A stretch of DNA of 40,535 nucleotides from Deltaproteobacteria bacterium (lineage in GTDB: Bacteria; Desulfobacterota; Desulfarculia; Adiutricales; Adiutricaceae): positions 1-40,535 of the forward strand of contig JAITEZ010000212.1 of the NCBI GenBank assembly GCA_031281735.1, in the 5' to 3' direction. The notes beneath the pieces are model-generated. The model was not told where the DNA came from. It searched no databases and saw nothing but the letters and a program-made list of their open reading frames with translations. Made by a program: the position numbers and the translations under genes. Every line of letters begins with the position of its first letter. Position 1 is the first letter of the stretch. Below are positions 28,668 through 37,876 of this stretch, piece by piece.

Positions 28668-29487
28668 GACAGCATCCTGGCAAAAAGACGGCCGGTCACG
28701 AAACGCGCCGGAGAACATCTCTTCGGCGAAGAGACCGGAGGGGTGTGCCGTTTCATCGTCCGCGCGGCCGTGACGGGTTGTCATTTCCTCCCGTGAAACT
28801 TCCGGCAGCGCCAGGTTCGCCCTGTCCAGTTTCCGCGTTTTCCGGTGCCGTCCGCGCAGGGGGTTGCTTTCGCAGCCGCGATGAACGGCACATGGCTATT
28901 GGCACGATCTTCTTTGTGCTCTTTCTCGGCGTTACCATCAACCCTGATCCCGGGGGTTTCCCCTGTCCCGCCCGGTTCCCCTCCCGCCCTAGCCGACTCA
29001 CTCCACCTTTCGCCCTCTTCATCCGCCTGAACCTCGTCCGCCGCCGCAGGCGGCGGGAAACCGCGCAGACATACCGCCTGCCCACGCCCGCGCCCCGAAG
29101 GGCCGCGGGATCGTCCCGTCCGTACGCCGGGGCCCGGCCATGCCCCGGTGCAGGCAGGCACTCGCCCCTCACGCCGCCGGTGTCCGGAAGGCCTTCCAGC
29201 GCGGGGCGTCCGGCCGCCCGGCAGGGCGCACCCGGACGGCGGCCGTCCTCCCCTGCGGCGACGGTCTCACGCCGCGGGATCGCGGAGGCGGGAACGGGAT
29301 CGCCGTTGGGCGCCCCGGCCCGGCTGTGCCCGGAAGCGCCGCGGGGCGGTGCGCCCCCCGCGGGCCGCCTCGGCATGGCGGCGTGTCCGAACCGGGAAGC
29401 CGCCCGGGGAGGCCGCGCGGGCCCTTACCGCCGGTCGGCCCCGGCCGGCCGGTGCCGGCAGCCCTTCCGCTGTAACCAAGTACCCCT

Positions 29488-30429
29488 ATGGCAAGATTCA
29501 TCATCAACAGGGCGCTCCAGACCCTGCCCATGCTCCTGCTGGTGGCCATCCTGGCCTTCGCCCTGAGCAACGCCTCCTCGGGGGACGTGGCCGAGATCAC
29601 CCTCCGGACCCAGGGCATAGAGGTCACCCCGTCGATCCTGGCCGCCACCAGGGAGGCGATGGGCCTGAACAGGCCCCTGCACGTCCAGTTCTGGAACTGG
29701 CTGCGGAAGGCCGCCCGCCTGGACTTCGGGATCTCCTACCAGAGCCGCAAGCCGGTGAGCGACGAGATCGCCCTGCGGTTCCCGGCCACCCTCAGGCTGT
29801 CCCTGGCGGCGACCCTGCTCTCGCTCATCTATTCCGTCCCCATAGCCGTGCTGGCGGCCCGCTACAAGGACTCCGCCCTCGACCAGGCCGTCCGGGTGGC
29901 CACCACCGGCGGGGTGGTCATACCGGACTTCTGGCTGGGGCTGATGCTCCTGTACCTCTTCGGGGTCTACCTCAAGATCGTGCCGGTGATAACGGGAAGC
30001 GAGAACCGCTACATACTGCTGCCCGCCTTCACCCTGAGCGTCACCTACGGGTCGACCTACATCCGCATCCTGAGGGCCAACCTCATAGAACTCAAGAGCG
30101 CGGGGTTCATCAGGGCCGCCCGGGCCAGGGGCCTGGGCGAGACCGCGGCCCTGGTCCGACACGGCCTCCGCAACGCCGTGCTCCCCCTGGCCACCCTCCT
30201 GGGCATCAACTTCGGCCGGCTCCTCGGCGGGCAGATCGCCTGTGAGACCGTCTTCTCCTGGAACGGCATCGGCAAGTTCGCGATAGAGAGCATCCGGCTC
30301 AAGGACCTGCCGGTCATCCAGGCCTACCTGCTGGTGGTGGCCCTGACCTACATCGCGATCAACCTGATCCTGGACGTGATCTACATGTTCATCGACCCCA
30401 AGATTAGGGTCGGGAGGGAGACGTCATGA
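29488..30429 (+). CDS. Peptide/nickel-type ABC transporter permease (DppB/NikB family)
   Basis: First inner-membrane permease of an importer. 313 residues: an N-terminal transmembrane helix starting MARFIINRALQTLPMLLLV, then about five more helices. NRPLHVQFWNWLRKAARLDFG and the EAA-loop region SAGFIRAARARGLGETAALVRHGLRNAVLP are typical of DppB/NikB. It overlaps the next gene by 4 bp (ATGA). No Shine-Dalgarno is evident before the ATG. Family membership is certain; the substrate (peptide, Ni or chelate) is not. Confidence 0.92.
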   Translation: MARFIINRALQTLPMLLLVAILAFALSNASSGDVAEITLRTQGIEVTPSILAATREAMGLNRPLHVQFWNWLRKAARLDFGISYQSRKPVSDEIALRFPATLRLSLAATLLSLIYSVPIAVLAARYKDSALDQAVRVATTGGVVIPDFWLGLMLLYLFGVYLKIVPVITGSENRYILLPAFTLSVTYGSTYIRILRANLIELKSAGFIRAARARGLGETAALVRHGLRNAVLPLATLLGINFGRLLGGQIACETVFSWNGIGKFAIESIRLKDLPVIQAYLLVVALTYIAINLILDVIYMFIDPKIRVGRETS

Positions 30430-32156
30430 TCAGGCTCATCGCCATGAGGGTCATGAGGCGCAAGTCCGCCGTGGTGGGCATGGCCCTGATAGCCTTCCTG
30501 GTCCTGGTCGGCGTCTTCGCCGGGCAGCTGGCCCCGCACGATCCGCTGGGCGTGGACGTGACCAGGAAGCTCCTGCCCTCCTCCTGGGAGTACCCGATGG
30601 GGACGGACCAGCTGGGCCGCTGCATCCTGTCCCGGATCATCGTCGGCATCAGGACATGCCTCGGCACGGGCCTGCTGGTGACCGTGGCGATCATGATCCT
30701 GGGAGTCCCCGTGGGGATCATCTCCGGCTACGTCGGCGGGGCCGTGGACACCTTCCTCATGCGGATGGCGGACATAGCCACCACCCTGCCCTCGAACATA
30801 CTGGCCCTGGCCCTGGTTGGCATCTACGGGCCGAGCCTGAGCCTGCTCGTCGTGGTCTTCATCTGCCTGTGGTGGGCCCCCTTCGCCAGGCTCGTGCGCA
30901 GCATGGTCATCAAGATCAAGGAGTTCGACTTCGTGCTGGCGGCCCAGGCCGCCGGCTGCCCGAGGCGGACGGTCGTCCTCAGGCACATCACCCCCAACGT
31001 GCTGTCGCCCATCATCGTGTACGCCACCCTGAGGGTGGCGGCGGTCATCGCACACGTGGCGGGCTTCTCCTTCATAGGCCTGGGGTCCCAGCCGCCCACC
31101 CCCGACTGGGGGGTCATGATCAACGACGGCCGTCAGTTCATCACCAGCAAGCCGATGCTCCTGTTCTGGCCGGGTATGGCCATCATGCTGAGCGTGCTGG
31201 CCTTCAACCTCTTCGGCGAGGGCCTTGGGGAGGCACTGACGCCCGACCCGGAGGACATGGCCAAGGTCAAGGAGGGCGAGGTGCCCGGGAAGGATGCGGC
31301 GGCCGCGGGCGGGGGCAGCGCGGCCGGGGGGCCTGGGGAGGGCCGGGAGGCACTCCCGCTCGCCGGGGCCCCGGACGCCAGGCTGCAGGTGAGGGATCTT
31401 CGGGTCAGCTTCCAGTCCGGCGGCAGGGATCTCAAGATCCTGTGCGGGGTGAACCTCGACGCCCGGCCGGGACGGATCACCGCCATCGTGGGGGGCTCGG
31501 GGAGCGGCAAGTCTGTCCTGACGCAGGCCGTGACCGGGCTCATCGACCCTCCCGGCCGGATCGACGGCGGCCGGATCCTCCTCGACGGTGAGGATCTCCT
31601 GGCCATGGGCAGGAAGGCCTTCCGGAGGCGCTGCGGGCGCAGGGTGGCCATGATCTTCCAGGATCCCGCCGGCTCGATGAACCCGGTGATGAAGGTCAGG
31701 AAGCACCTGCTCGAGGCCGCCAGCGTGCCCCGGCGCGGCCGGGCGGCGGCCATGGAGCGGTTCCGGGAGGTGCTGCGGCGGGTGGGGTTCAAGGATCCGG
31801 ACAAGGCGCTGGAGAGCTACCCGTTCGAGCTCAGCGGCGGCATGTGCCAGAGGATCATGGTGGCCATGGGCCTGGTCGCCGACAGCCGGCTCCTGATCGC
31901 CGACGAGCCGACCTCCAACCTCGACCTGACCACCCAGGCGGCCATCCTCCAGGAGCTGGTCCGGGTGAAGGGCCAGGGCCTGGCCGTGATCCTCATCACC
32001 CACGACCTGGGCGTGGTGGCCCAGACGGCGGACGACGTCTACATCCTCTACGAAGGGAGGATCGTTGAGAGCGGCCCTGTCGAGCGGGTGCTCCTCAGCC
32101 CCGCCCACCCGTACACCCGCAACCTCATGGCCTCGGTGGCCGCGGAGGCGGCGTGA
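30426..32156 (+). CDS. Fused ABC permease and ATPase (DppC-DppD / NikC-NikD type)
   Basis: One 576-residue polypeptide carries the second permease (about 1-275, with YPMGTDQLGRCILSRIIVG and the EAA loop EFDFVLAAQAAGCPRRTVVL) and an ATP-binding subunit (about 318-576), joined by an Ala/Gly-rich linker at about 280-315. ATPase motifs: Walker A GGSGSGKS with K362, Q-loop in VAMIFQDPAGSMNPV, signature LSGGMCQR, Walker B LLIADEPTSNLD and switch His in LITHD. Such fusions are known in this transporter family. The C-terminal HPYTRNLMASV is the usual DppD/OppD end; the cysteine-rich extension often seen after it is absent. Confidence 0.93.
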   Translation: MIRLIAMRVMRRKSAVVGMALIAFLVLVGVFAGQLAPHDPLGVDVTRKLLPSSWEYPMGTDQLGRCILSRIIVGIRTCLGTGLLVTVAIMILGVPVGIISGYVGGAVDTFLMRMADIATTLPSNILALALVGIYGPSLSLLVVVFICLWWAPFARLVRSMVIKIKEFDFVLAAQAAGCPRRTVVLRHITPNVLSPIIVYATLRVAAVIAHVAGFSFIGLGSQPPTPDWGVMINDGRQFITSKPMLLFWPGMAIMLSVLAFNLFGEGLGEALTPDPEDMAKVKEGEVPGKDAAAAGGGSAAGGPGEGREALPLAGAPDARLQVRDLRVSFQSGGRDLKILCGVNLDARPGRITAIVGGSGSGKSVLTQAVTGLIDPPGRIDGGRILLDGEDLLAMGRKAFRRRCGRRVAMIFQDPAGSMNPVMKVRKHLLEAASVPRRGRAAAMERFREVLRRVGFKDPDKALESYPFELSGGMCQRIMVAMGLVADSRLLIADEPTSNLDLTTQAAILQELVRVKGQGLAVILITHDLGVVAQTADDVYILYEGRIVESGPVERVLLSPAHPYTRNLMASVAAEAA

Positions 32157-32187
32157 ACCGCGGCGGCGGGGAAGGCGGGGGGGCGGC

Positions 32188-33195
32188 ATGAACCGCGGGG
32201 ACAACATAGCGGAGGTCGAGAACCTCCACAAGACTTTCGACCGGAAGCGCAGTGACAGGACCTACGCGGTCTACGACCTGACGCTCGCCGTCCGCCGGGG
32301 GGAGATCCTGGGCCTGGTCGGCGAGTCCGGCTGCGGCAAGAGCACCCTGGGCAAGCTCATGCTGAGGCTGGACACCCCCACCAGGGGACGGATCTTCTTC
32401 GACGGCCGGGACATCTCCAGGCTCGGCTACTCCTCGCTGCGCCCCATACGGCACCGCATGCAGATGGTCTTCCAGGAGGCCTCCACCGCCTTCAACCCCT
32501 ACTACACGGTGAGGAGATCTGTCGGCGAGCCCCTCGGCAACTTCCGGCGGGGGATGCCGGAGCGGGAGCTGCTGGAACTGGTAGTAACGCAGCTCGAGCG
32601 CGTCGGCCTCGGGGCGGAGCACCTGGGCCGCTATCCCGGGGAGCTCAGCGGCGGCCAGCTCCAGCGCGTGGGCCTGGCCAGGGCCCTGATCGTGGAGCCG
32701 GACTTCCTCGTCTGCGACGAGTCGGTCTCCAGCATCGACCACGCCGTCAAGAACGCCATCCTGGATCTGCTGGCCGGCCTCCGGCGCGAGAAGGGATCGA
32801 GCTACCTGTTCATCTCTCACGATCTGGCGGCCGTCAGGCGCATCTGCGACCGGGTGGCCGTGATGTACCTGGGCAACCTCGTCGAGCTGATGCCGCGGGC
32901 GGGGATCCGTCCCGGGCACCCCTACACGGCGGCGCTCACCGCCGCCACCCTGAGCCCCGACCCCCGGCGGCGGGGCAGGCGCAAGGTGCTCTTCAAGGAG
33001 GGCGAGGAGCTGCGGCTGAACTCGAGCGGTTGCGTCTTCCAGAACCGGTGCCTCCTGGCCGCGGGGCGCTGCGCGGCTGAGCGGCCGCTCCTGGACGACA
33101 GGGGCGGCGGCCACCTTGTGGCATGCCACCTCCCGGACATCTCGGCCCTGGAGGCCCCGGATCCGGCGGACGGGGGGCCGGAGCCGGATTGCTGA
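32188..33195 (+). CDS. ABC transporter ATP-binding protein (DppF/NikE/OppF type)
   Basis: Second ATPase of the importer. From ATG 32188 it has 335 residues: Walker A GESGCGKS with K51, Q-loop [10 protein letters not shown], signature [17 protein letters not shown], Walker [14 protein letters not shown], switch His in FISHDLAAV. The C-terminal region has the Cys pattern of oligopeptide ATPases (GCVFQNRC then C and C-H), which may hold an Fe-S cluster or metal. D-loop SSID and E after Walker B are intact, so it should be active. The gene lies 31 bases after the fusion gene. An in-frame extension upstream to 32065 overlaps that gene and lacks family similarity. Confidence 0.93.
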   Translation: MNRGDNIAEVENLHKTFDRKRSDRTYAVYDLTLAVRRGEILGLVGESGCGKSTLGKLMLRLDTPTRGRIFFDGRDISRLGYSSLRPIRHRMQMVFQEASTAFNPYYTVRRSVGEPLGNFRRGMPERELLELVVTQLERVGLGAEHLGRYPGELSGGQLQRVGLARALIVEPDFLVCDESVSSIDHAVKNAILDLLAGLRREKGSSYLFISHDLAAVRRICDRVAVMYLGNLVELMPRAGIRPGHPYTAALTAATLSPDPRRRGRRKVLFKEGEELRLNSSGCVFQNRCLLAAGRCAAERPLLDDRGGGHLVACHLPDISALEAPDPADGGPEPDC

Positions 33196-33337
33196 ACAGG
33201 GGCGGCCGGCGCCCTGCCGGGCTGGCCCGGCAGGGGACCGGTGCCGCCCGCCGCCCGCCTGGGTGGCGGGGACAGCCTGCAGGCGAGGGCCTGCGCAACG
33301 GGGGGGCCGGGATCCGGCCTCCCTACCACGAGGAGCT

Positions 33338-35059
33338 ATGAAGATGGCACTGTCCAAAAACGGATCGGCCCCGGGCGGGGGCGCCGCCCCGGCGCCCCTG
33401 TTGCGCCTGGGGCTTCTGGCGGCGCTCCTGGCGCTCCTGGGCGCCTGCGGCGGCGGGGAGACCTCCCCCCCGGCGGCGGGCCAGGCGGGGGACGGCGGGG
33501 GAGGCGGGCCGGCCGGGCAGGCCGCGGCCGGCGGTGAGAAGGAGCTAGTCGTGGCCGTCGTCCGCGACGGGGCCCTGGACGAGATGGACGCGGCTTCCTA
33601 CAACGGGCCGCTCTTCCTCTTCAAGATGATCTACGAGGGCCTGGTCGAGGACGGGGGCGGCGGGAAGATCATCCCGGTCCTGGCCGAGAGCTGGGACATC
33701 TCCGGGGACGGCCGGACCTACACCTTCCACCTGAGGGACGGTGTGAAGTTCTCCGACGGGACGCCCTTCAACGCCGAGGCGGTGATCTTCAACCTCAAGC
33801 GCTGGGTCGGCGACGAGATGTTCTCGTCCCTCTCTTCCTACGAGATCGAGGACATGCAGGCCGTCGATCCCCTGACGGTCAGGGTGACGTTCAAGCGGGG
33901 CGACTACTCGCTCCTGATCGAGCAGAGCTACCCGCGGCCGGTGAGGTTCCTCTCGCCCGCCTCCGTCGAGCAGGATCCCGGCAACCCCAAGGGGCGCTTC
34001 ACCGGGCCGGTCGGGACGGGGCCCTGGATGGTGGAGACCTACGTGAAGGAGGAGGGGTACACGCTGGTGCCCAATCCCCACTACTGGGGCGAGAGGCCGA
34101 AGATCGACCGCCTGCGCTTCAAGGTCGTCTCCGATGCCCAGGCCAGGGTCATGGCCCTCCGGAGCGGGGAGGTCGACATCATCGGCGGGGAACTGGTGGG
34201 CAAGATCCCCATCGAGAGCATCCCCGAGCTCATGGCCGACCCAGAGTTCGAGGTCCACACCAAGGACACCCTGTGCTCGCACCTGCTCGCCTTCAACAAC
34301 GACGCGGGGAAGTTCGGCGACAGGAGGTTGCGCCTGGCCGTCAGCCTCGCCATCGACAAGAAGGCCATCACAGAGAGCCTGTTCGACGGCATCGGCGAGG
34401 TGGCCGACGGGCTGTTCCAGAGGGGCGTCCCCTACGCCACGCCCCAGAACAACCACGGCTACCCGGGCGACCCGGAGAGGGCCAGGGCCCTACTGGACGA
34501 GCTCGGCTACGTCGACGCCGACGGGGACGGCGTGCGCGAGCGGGGCGGCGAGAGGCTCGAGCTGAACTTCACCCTGTCGGCCGCGGAGTTCCCCGAGTGG
34601 AAGCCGCTGGGCGAGTTCATCCAGTCCCAGCTCTCCCAGGTCGGCATCAAGGTTAACCTCAACATCCTCGACCGCAACGGCTACCTGGAGACGACCCAGC
34701 GCAGCCGGAAGTTCGACATCGCGCTGATCCGCACCCCAAACGACTCCTGGATGCCCCACAGCGCGCTGCCGGAGCTGTTCCAGCCCTATCCCGACCCGGG
34801 CCGCCCGGCCAGGCTCTGGACGGACCCGGCCATCATGGAGATGGTCAGGACGACCCTGGCAACCATTGATCCAGACGAGCGGCAGAGGAACTACGACAAG
34901 CTGCTGGGCTTCATCAGCGACACGGTCATCGCCGTGCCGGTCTACTTCCCGATCGCCTCGATGGCGGTCAACCCCCGGCGGGTGAGGAATTTCGTGATGG
35001 GCGTCAACAACTTCGCGCCGGTCGAGTGGTCGCTCCTGGAGGTGTCGGCAGATGACTGA
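33338..35059 (+). CDS. Periplasmic substrate-binding lipoprotein (SBP family 5)
   Basis: Extracytoplasmic receptor that delivers substrate to the permeases. 573 residues from ATG 33338 (GAGGAG just upstream). Lipoprotein signal with lipobox LLGAC (Cys37), a Gly/Ala/Pro linker at 38-65, then a family-5 fold with LAESWDISGDGRTYTFHLRD, GVKFSDGTPFNAEAVIFNL, FTGPVGTGPWMVETYV and NPHYWGERPKIDRLRFKVVS. DppA/NikA/OppA-type proteins share these motifs. It is placed after the ATPase genes and overlaps the methyltransferase by 8 bp. The ligand cannot be assigned from these motifs. Confidence 0.93.
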   Translation: MKMALSKNGSAPGGGAAPAPLLRLGLLAALLALLGACGGGETSPPAAGQAGDGGGGGPAGQAAAGGEKELVVAVVRDGALDEMDAASYNGPLFLFKMIYEGLVEDGGGGKIIPVLAESWDISGDGRTYTFHLRDGVKFSDGTPFNAEAVIFNLKRWVGDEMFSSLSSYEIEDMQAVDPLTVRVTFKRGDYSLLIEQSYPRPVRFLSPASVEQDPGNPKGRFTGPVGTGPWMVETYVKEEGYTLVPNPHYWGERPKIDRLRFKVVSDAQARVMALRSGEVDIIGGELVGKIPIESIPELMADPEFEVHTKDTLCSHLLAFNNDAGKFGDRRLRLAVSLAIDKKAITESLFDGIGEVADGLFQRGVPYATPQNNHGYPGDPERARALLDELGYVDADGDGVRERGGERLELNFTLSAAEFPEWKPLGEFIQSQLSQVGIKVNLNILDRNGYLETTQRSRKFDIALIRTPNDSWMPHSALPELFQPYPDPGRPARLWTDPAIMEMVRTTLATIDPDERQRNYDKLLGFISDTVIAVPVYFPIASMAVNPRRVRNFVMGVNNFAPVEWSLLEVSADD

Positions 35060-35804
35060 TATAAGTAGCAAGCTGGTGGAGAACTGGACGGAGAGCTCCC
35101 CCAGGTACAGCTCCCTGGTCAGGGAGGAGCTCGCCGGGTGGAAGCGCGAGGCGTGGCTGGGGCTGATCGCCGAGAACGCCGGGGGGGGGCCGCCGCTCGA
35201 CGTCCTCGACGTGGGCACGGGCCCGGGCTTCTTCGCCATCATTCTGGCCGGGGCAGGCCACAGGGTCAGGGCCGTCGACTGCACTGAGGCCATGGTGGGC
35301 GAGGCCAGGCGCAACATCGCCGAGGCGGGCCTGGAGGTCGAGGCCGCGATGGCGGACTCCGCCGAGCTGCCTTTCGGGGACGGGACCTTCGATCTCATCG
35401 TCAGCCGCAACGTGGCCTGGACGCTCGTCGACGCGGAGAAGGCCTACCGGGAGTGGCACAGGGTCCTGCGGCCCGGGGGCCGGGCGATGATCTTCGACGC
35501 CAACTGGAACCTGGATCTGTTCCGCGACGACTACCGGGAGGCACACGAGCGGGATCTGGCCGAGTACCGGCTCCGCTACCCCGGAAAGGAGGTCACCGTC
35601 TTCACGCAGCAGATGATCGACTTTCGCAAGGGCATGCCCCAGTGCTCGCGCCTCCGGCCCCAGTGGGACGTCGGGGCCCTGATCGGGGCCGGGTTCGCCA
35701 CGGTCTACCTGGACACCGACGTGGGCCCGCGCGTCTACGACGAGTCCGAGCTCCTCCTCTACCGCACCTTCCCTATGTTCATGCTGGCCGCCGGCAGGCG
35801 GTGA
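35052..35804 (+). CDS. Class I SAM-dependent methyltransferase in the ABC operon
   Basis: 250 residues with the Rossmann-type methyltransferase core: motif I DVLDVGTGPGFFAIILA, acidic motif II RAVDCTEAMV, post-I motif ADSAELPFGDGTFDLIVSRN, and HRVLRPGGRAMIFDANWN, as in Methyltransf_11 proteins acting on small molecules. The start overlaps the binding-protein stop by 8 bp, so it is the last gene of the transport operon. No transmembrane segment or signal is present, so it acts in the cytosol. Its substrate is unknown; methylation of the imported ligand or of a metallophore precursor is an inference from position only. Confidence 0.88.
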   Translation: MTDISSKLVENWTESSPRYSSLVREELAGWKREAWLGLIAENAGGGPPLDVLDVGTGPGFFAIILAGAGHRVRAVDCTEAMVGEARRNIAEAGLEVEAAMADSAELPFGDGTFDLIVSRNVAWTLVDAEKAYREWHRVLRPGGRAMIFDANWNLDLFRDDYREAHERDLAEYRLRYPGKEVTVFTQQMIDFRKGMPQCSRLRPQWDVGALIGAGFATVYLDTDVGPRVYDESELLLYRTFPMFMLAAGRR

Positions 35805-35846
35805 GGCCCGCCGCGCCCAGCGCCACGCCGTAGTCCATGTCACAAC

Positions 35847-35884
35847 CCCCGCCGGCCCGCGATGCATGGGTCGGCGGGGTCTTT
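35847..35884 (+). terminator. Rho-independent terminator of the ABC operon
   Basis: A 12-bp stem (35847-35858 with 35868-35879, one G-T wobble) with a 9-base loop is followed by TCTTT. It lies 43 bases after the methyltransferase stop. This is the most convincing intrinsic terminator in the window. The rest of the 337-base gap to 36141 is GC-rich and holds no gene. Confidence 0.75.
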
Positions 35885-36141
35885 AGCATCCGCCCCGCGC
35901 TCGTCCGGGAAGGCGGGCGCGTGTCCAGGCGGCGGCGGGGGGGAAGGCGCCCCCGCCCGGGGGCGGCGCCGGGCGGAGGGCACGCCGATCAGGGGTTTCT
36001 CAGCCGAGCCGCGGGCATCGGCCGAGGGCCTGCGGACGGGCGTCCCCTGAGGCGAGATCTTGTGCCGCGCCCGATCCCTGGTAGGCGGCGGCAGTGGGCA
36101 GGTGGCGCGGGATCTCTTCAGGGAGGACGATGCGGAGCCGT

Positions 36142-37086
36142 TCAGCGGCTTGGCCGCAGGAGGGCTGTGCCTGGACGGGAGCAACGCGCGGCGCCGATCC
36201 TGATCACGCTACTGTCCCCGACCTCCAGGCGCTCAGCCGCCAGGGCCACGTATTCGGGATTGAGCTCGATTCCCACGTACAGCCTGTTTTCGTCACGGCA
36301 CACGACTCCCACCGTCCCCGACCCGAAGAACGGATCGAGGACGTAATCCCCCGGCTCCGTCGACGCTAGTATGCAGGGACGGACCAGCTCCTGCGGGAAG
36401 ACCGCGAAGTGGGCGCCGGCGAACGGCCTGGTGTTCACCTGCCATACCGAACGGAGGTTGCGCATGCCACCCCCGTCCGCCGGCTCGCGGGCGGCCCGCC
36501 AGTCGTAGTAGTACTTTTCCGATTTTGTGAACATGAAGAGGAACTCGTGCGACCGGGCGGGGCGGTCCTTGACGCTCTCGGGCATGGCGTTGGGCTTGTA
36601 CCACACGACATCGCTGCGGAGGTACCAGCCGTCGGCCTGCAGGGCGAAAGCCAGCCGCCACGGGATGCCGAGCAGATCCTTCGGCTTGAAGCCCTCGGGC
36701 GTGTCTGGGCGGACGCCCATCGCCCGCGCCGGGTTCTTCCTGTCAGGGGCGCGGTAGCCGCGGTTGCCGCTGGTGTAGCCGTCCCCTATGTTCAGCCAGA
36801 GGGTGCCGTCGCCGGCCAGCACGCGCCGCGCCTCGGCGAAGACGGAGACGAGCCGGCGCAGGAACCGCGTCATCGTGGATTCTAGGCCGATCTGCTCCGC
36901 GATGCCGTAGTCTCGCAATCCCCAATAGGGCGGGGATGTCACCACGCACCGCGCGAACCCGGCCGGCAGGCGGCGGAGCACGGTCAGGGCGTCGCCCTCG
37001 AACAGGGTCGAGCCGTGCAGGGCGGGCGTTTCCGGGCGGCGCGCCCGCTCCGTGCCGTCCGGCGCGGGGATGTCGGCTTTAGGCAT
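36142..37086 (-). CDS. Site-specific DNA methyltransferase (N4-cytosine/N6-adenine, SPPY type), apparently solitary
   Basis: Transfers methyl from SAM to an exocyclic amino group in DNA. 314 residues, with catalytic motif TSPPYWGLRDYG (S51-Y54) ahead of the SAM-binding motif DPFFGSGTVG (251-260), the beta-class order. SPPY is usual for m4C enzymes but also found in m6A enzymes. Other conserved parts: GDGTLWLNIGDGY, DVVWYKPNAMPESVKDRP, RSHEFLFMFTKS. The ATG at 37086 lies upstream of a typical N-terminal EGDALTVLRRLP. No restriction enzyme is recognised on either side, so it may be an orphan or phage-derived enzyme. The recognition sequence cannot be deduced. Confidence 0.9.
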   Translation of the reverse strand: MPKADIPAPDGTERARRPETPALHGSTLFEGDALTVLRRLPAGFARCVVTSPPYWGLRDYGIAEQIGLESTMTRFLRRLVSVFAEARRVLAGDGTLWLNIGDGYTSGNRGYRAPDRKNPARAMGVRPDTPEGFKPKDLLGIPWRLAFALQADGWYLRSDVVWYKPNAMPESVKDRPARSHEFLFMFTKSEKYYYDWRAAREPADGGGMRNLRSVWQVNTRPFAGAHFAVFPQELVRPCILASTEPGDYVLDPFFGSGTVGVVCRDENRLYVGIELNPEYVALAAERLEVGDSSVIRIGAARCSRPGTALLRPSR

Positions 37087-37876
37087 GGCTGTCCTGCCGT
37101 CCTCCCCGGCCTGGGAGGGGGGCTTCTGTCAGTTTCCGTGGCTGTGCCGGTACCGGTGTCATGAGTTGCGGGGCCGCGGGCGCCGTCCCGGCCCCGTCGC
37201 CTTCGGATCCGCGCCGTCCGGGCCGCGTTTTGGGCCGCCCGTTCGCGGCCCCCGGCCGGGCCCGTCCCGAGCCGCAGGCGGCGGCCGTCCCTGATTCCCG
37301 CCGAGGGCTCACCGGCGGGCACGGCCCGGACGTTTTCGCCGTCCCCTCCTGCGGCGGTCGCTGCCAGGCGTTCCGGATCAAACGCGCCGAGCGCCTTCCG
37401 GCTGTCAGGAGGATCCGCGGGCCGGATCCCCTCCATGCCGCGGGCATGTGCCGCTCCGTTGCAACCCCCCCGCCGGGTCCGGGACGTGCGGACGCCGAGG
37501 AAGGGCCGGGGCCTGCCCGCAGGCGGGGGTACCGCGTTTACCCAGGTGCCCTCGCCGGCGCCGGCGTCCCTCCTGCGCATGGCTTGCCGTCATCATCTGC
37601 TGGAGTCCGGGCCAGCCCAGCCCGGTTAACGGGCTGGCACGGGGCCCCAGGCGGGGGGCACGGCCAGGGCCCGGCCGCGGGGGTGCGCGCGTTGGCATGT
37701 CATCACGGGGGCAGAGCCGGGGGCGGGGAAGGATCGCCTTTCACGGCGGCGGGTTGCGGGACAGATTCTCGGACGCGGCGGGCAGGGGCTCTGAGTTTCG
37801 GCAACGGGGCCCTCCCGGCACCGGGCGGACGGGATCCCCCCGCGGCGTCAATATTGCCCCCTGCCCTGCGGGGGCG
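37087..37876. other. Gene-free region between recA and the DNA methyltransferase
   Basis: About 790 GC-rich bases with no believable gene. It contains a hairpin CCAGCCCG-GTTAA-CGGGCTGG at 37617-37637, without a T-run, and the recA hairpin listed next. No restriction-endonuclease-like frame was found here. Confidence 0.45.
37856..37875 (-). terminator. Hairpin directly after recA
   Basis: GCCCCC (37856-37861) pairs with GGGGGC (37870-37875), one base beyond the recA stop on the minus strand, followed in that direction by AATATTG. Stem 6 bp, loop 8; a plausible but weak terminator. Confidence 0.4.

Larger units (their letters stand above)
28020..29487. other. Long intergenic region with promoter for the ABC operon
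   Basis: About 1.5 kb between divergent alaS and the transporter operon. A short AT-richer segment at 28600-28700 holds the best promoter in the window and a palindrome (listed separately). From there to 29487 is an apparent leader of about 830 bases. It contains short frames such as one at 28892 (MAIGTIFFVLFLGVTINP) that have no ribosome-binding site and run into low-complexity sequence. I support no gene here. Confidence 0.5.

Noticed and set aside
28368-28796. 142-codon plus-strand frame running through the ABC operon promoter
   Set aside because: It spans the consensus promoter, has no ribosome-binding site and begins in low-complexity sequence; only a short central part looks protein-like.
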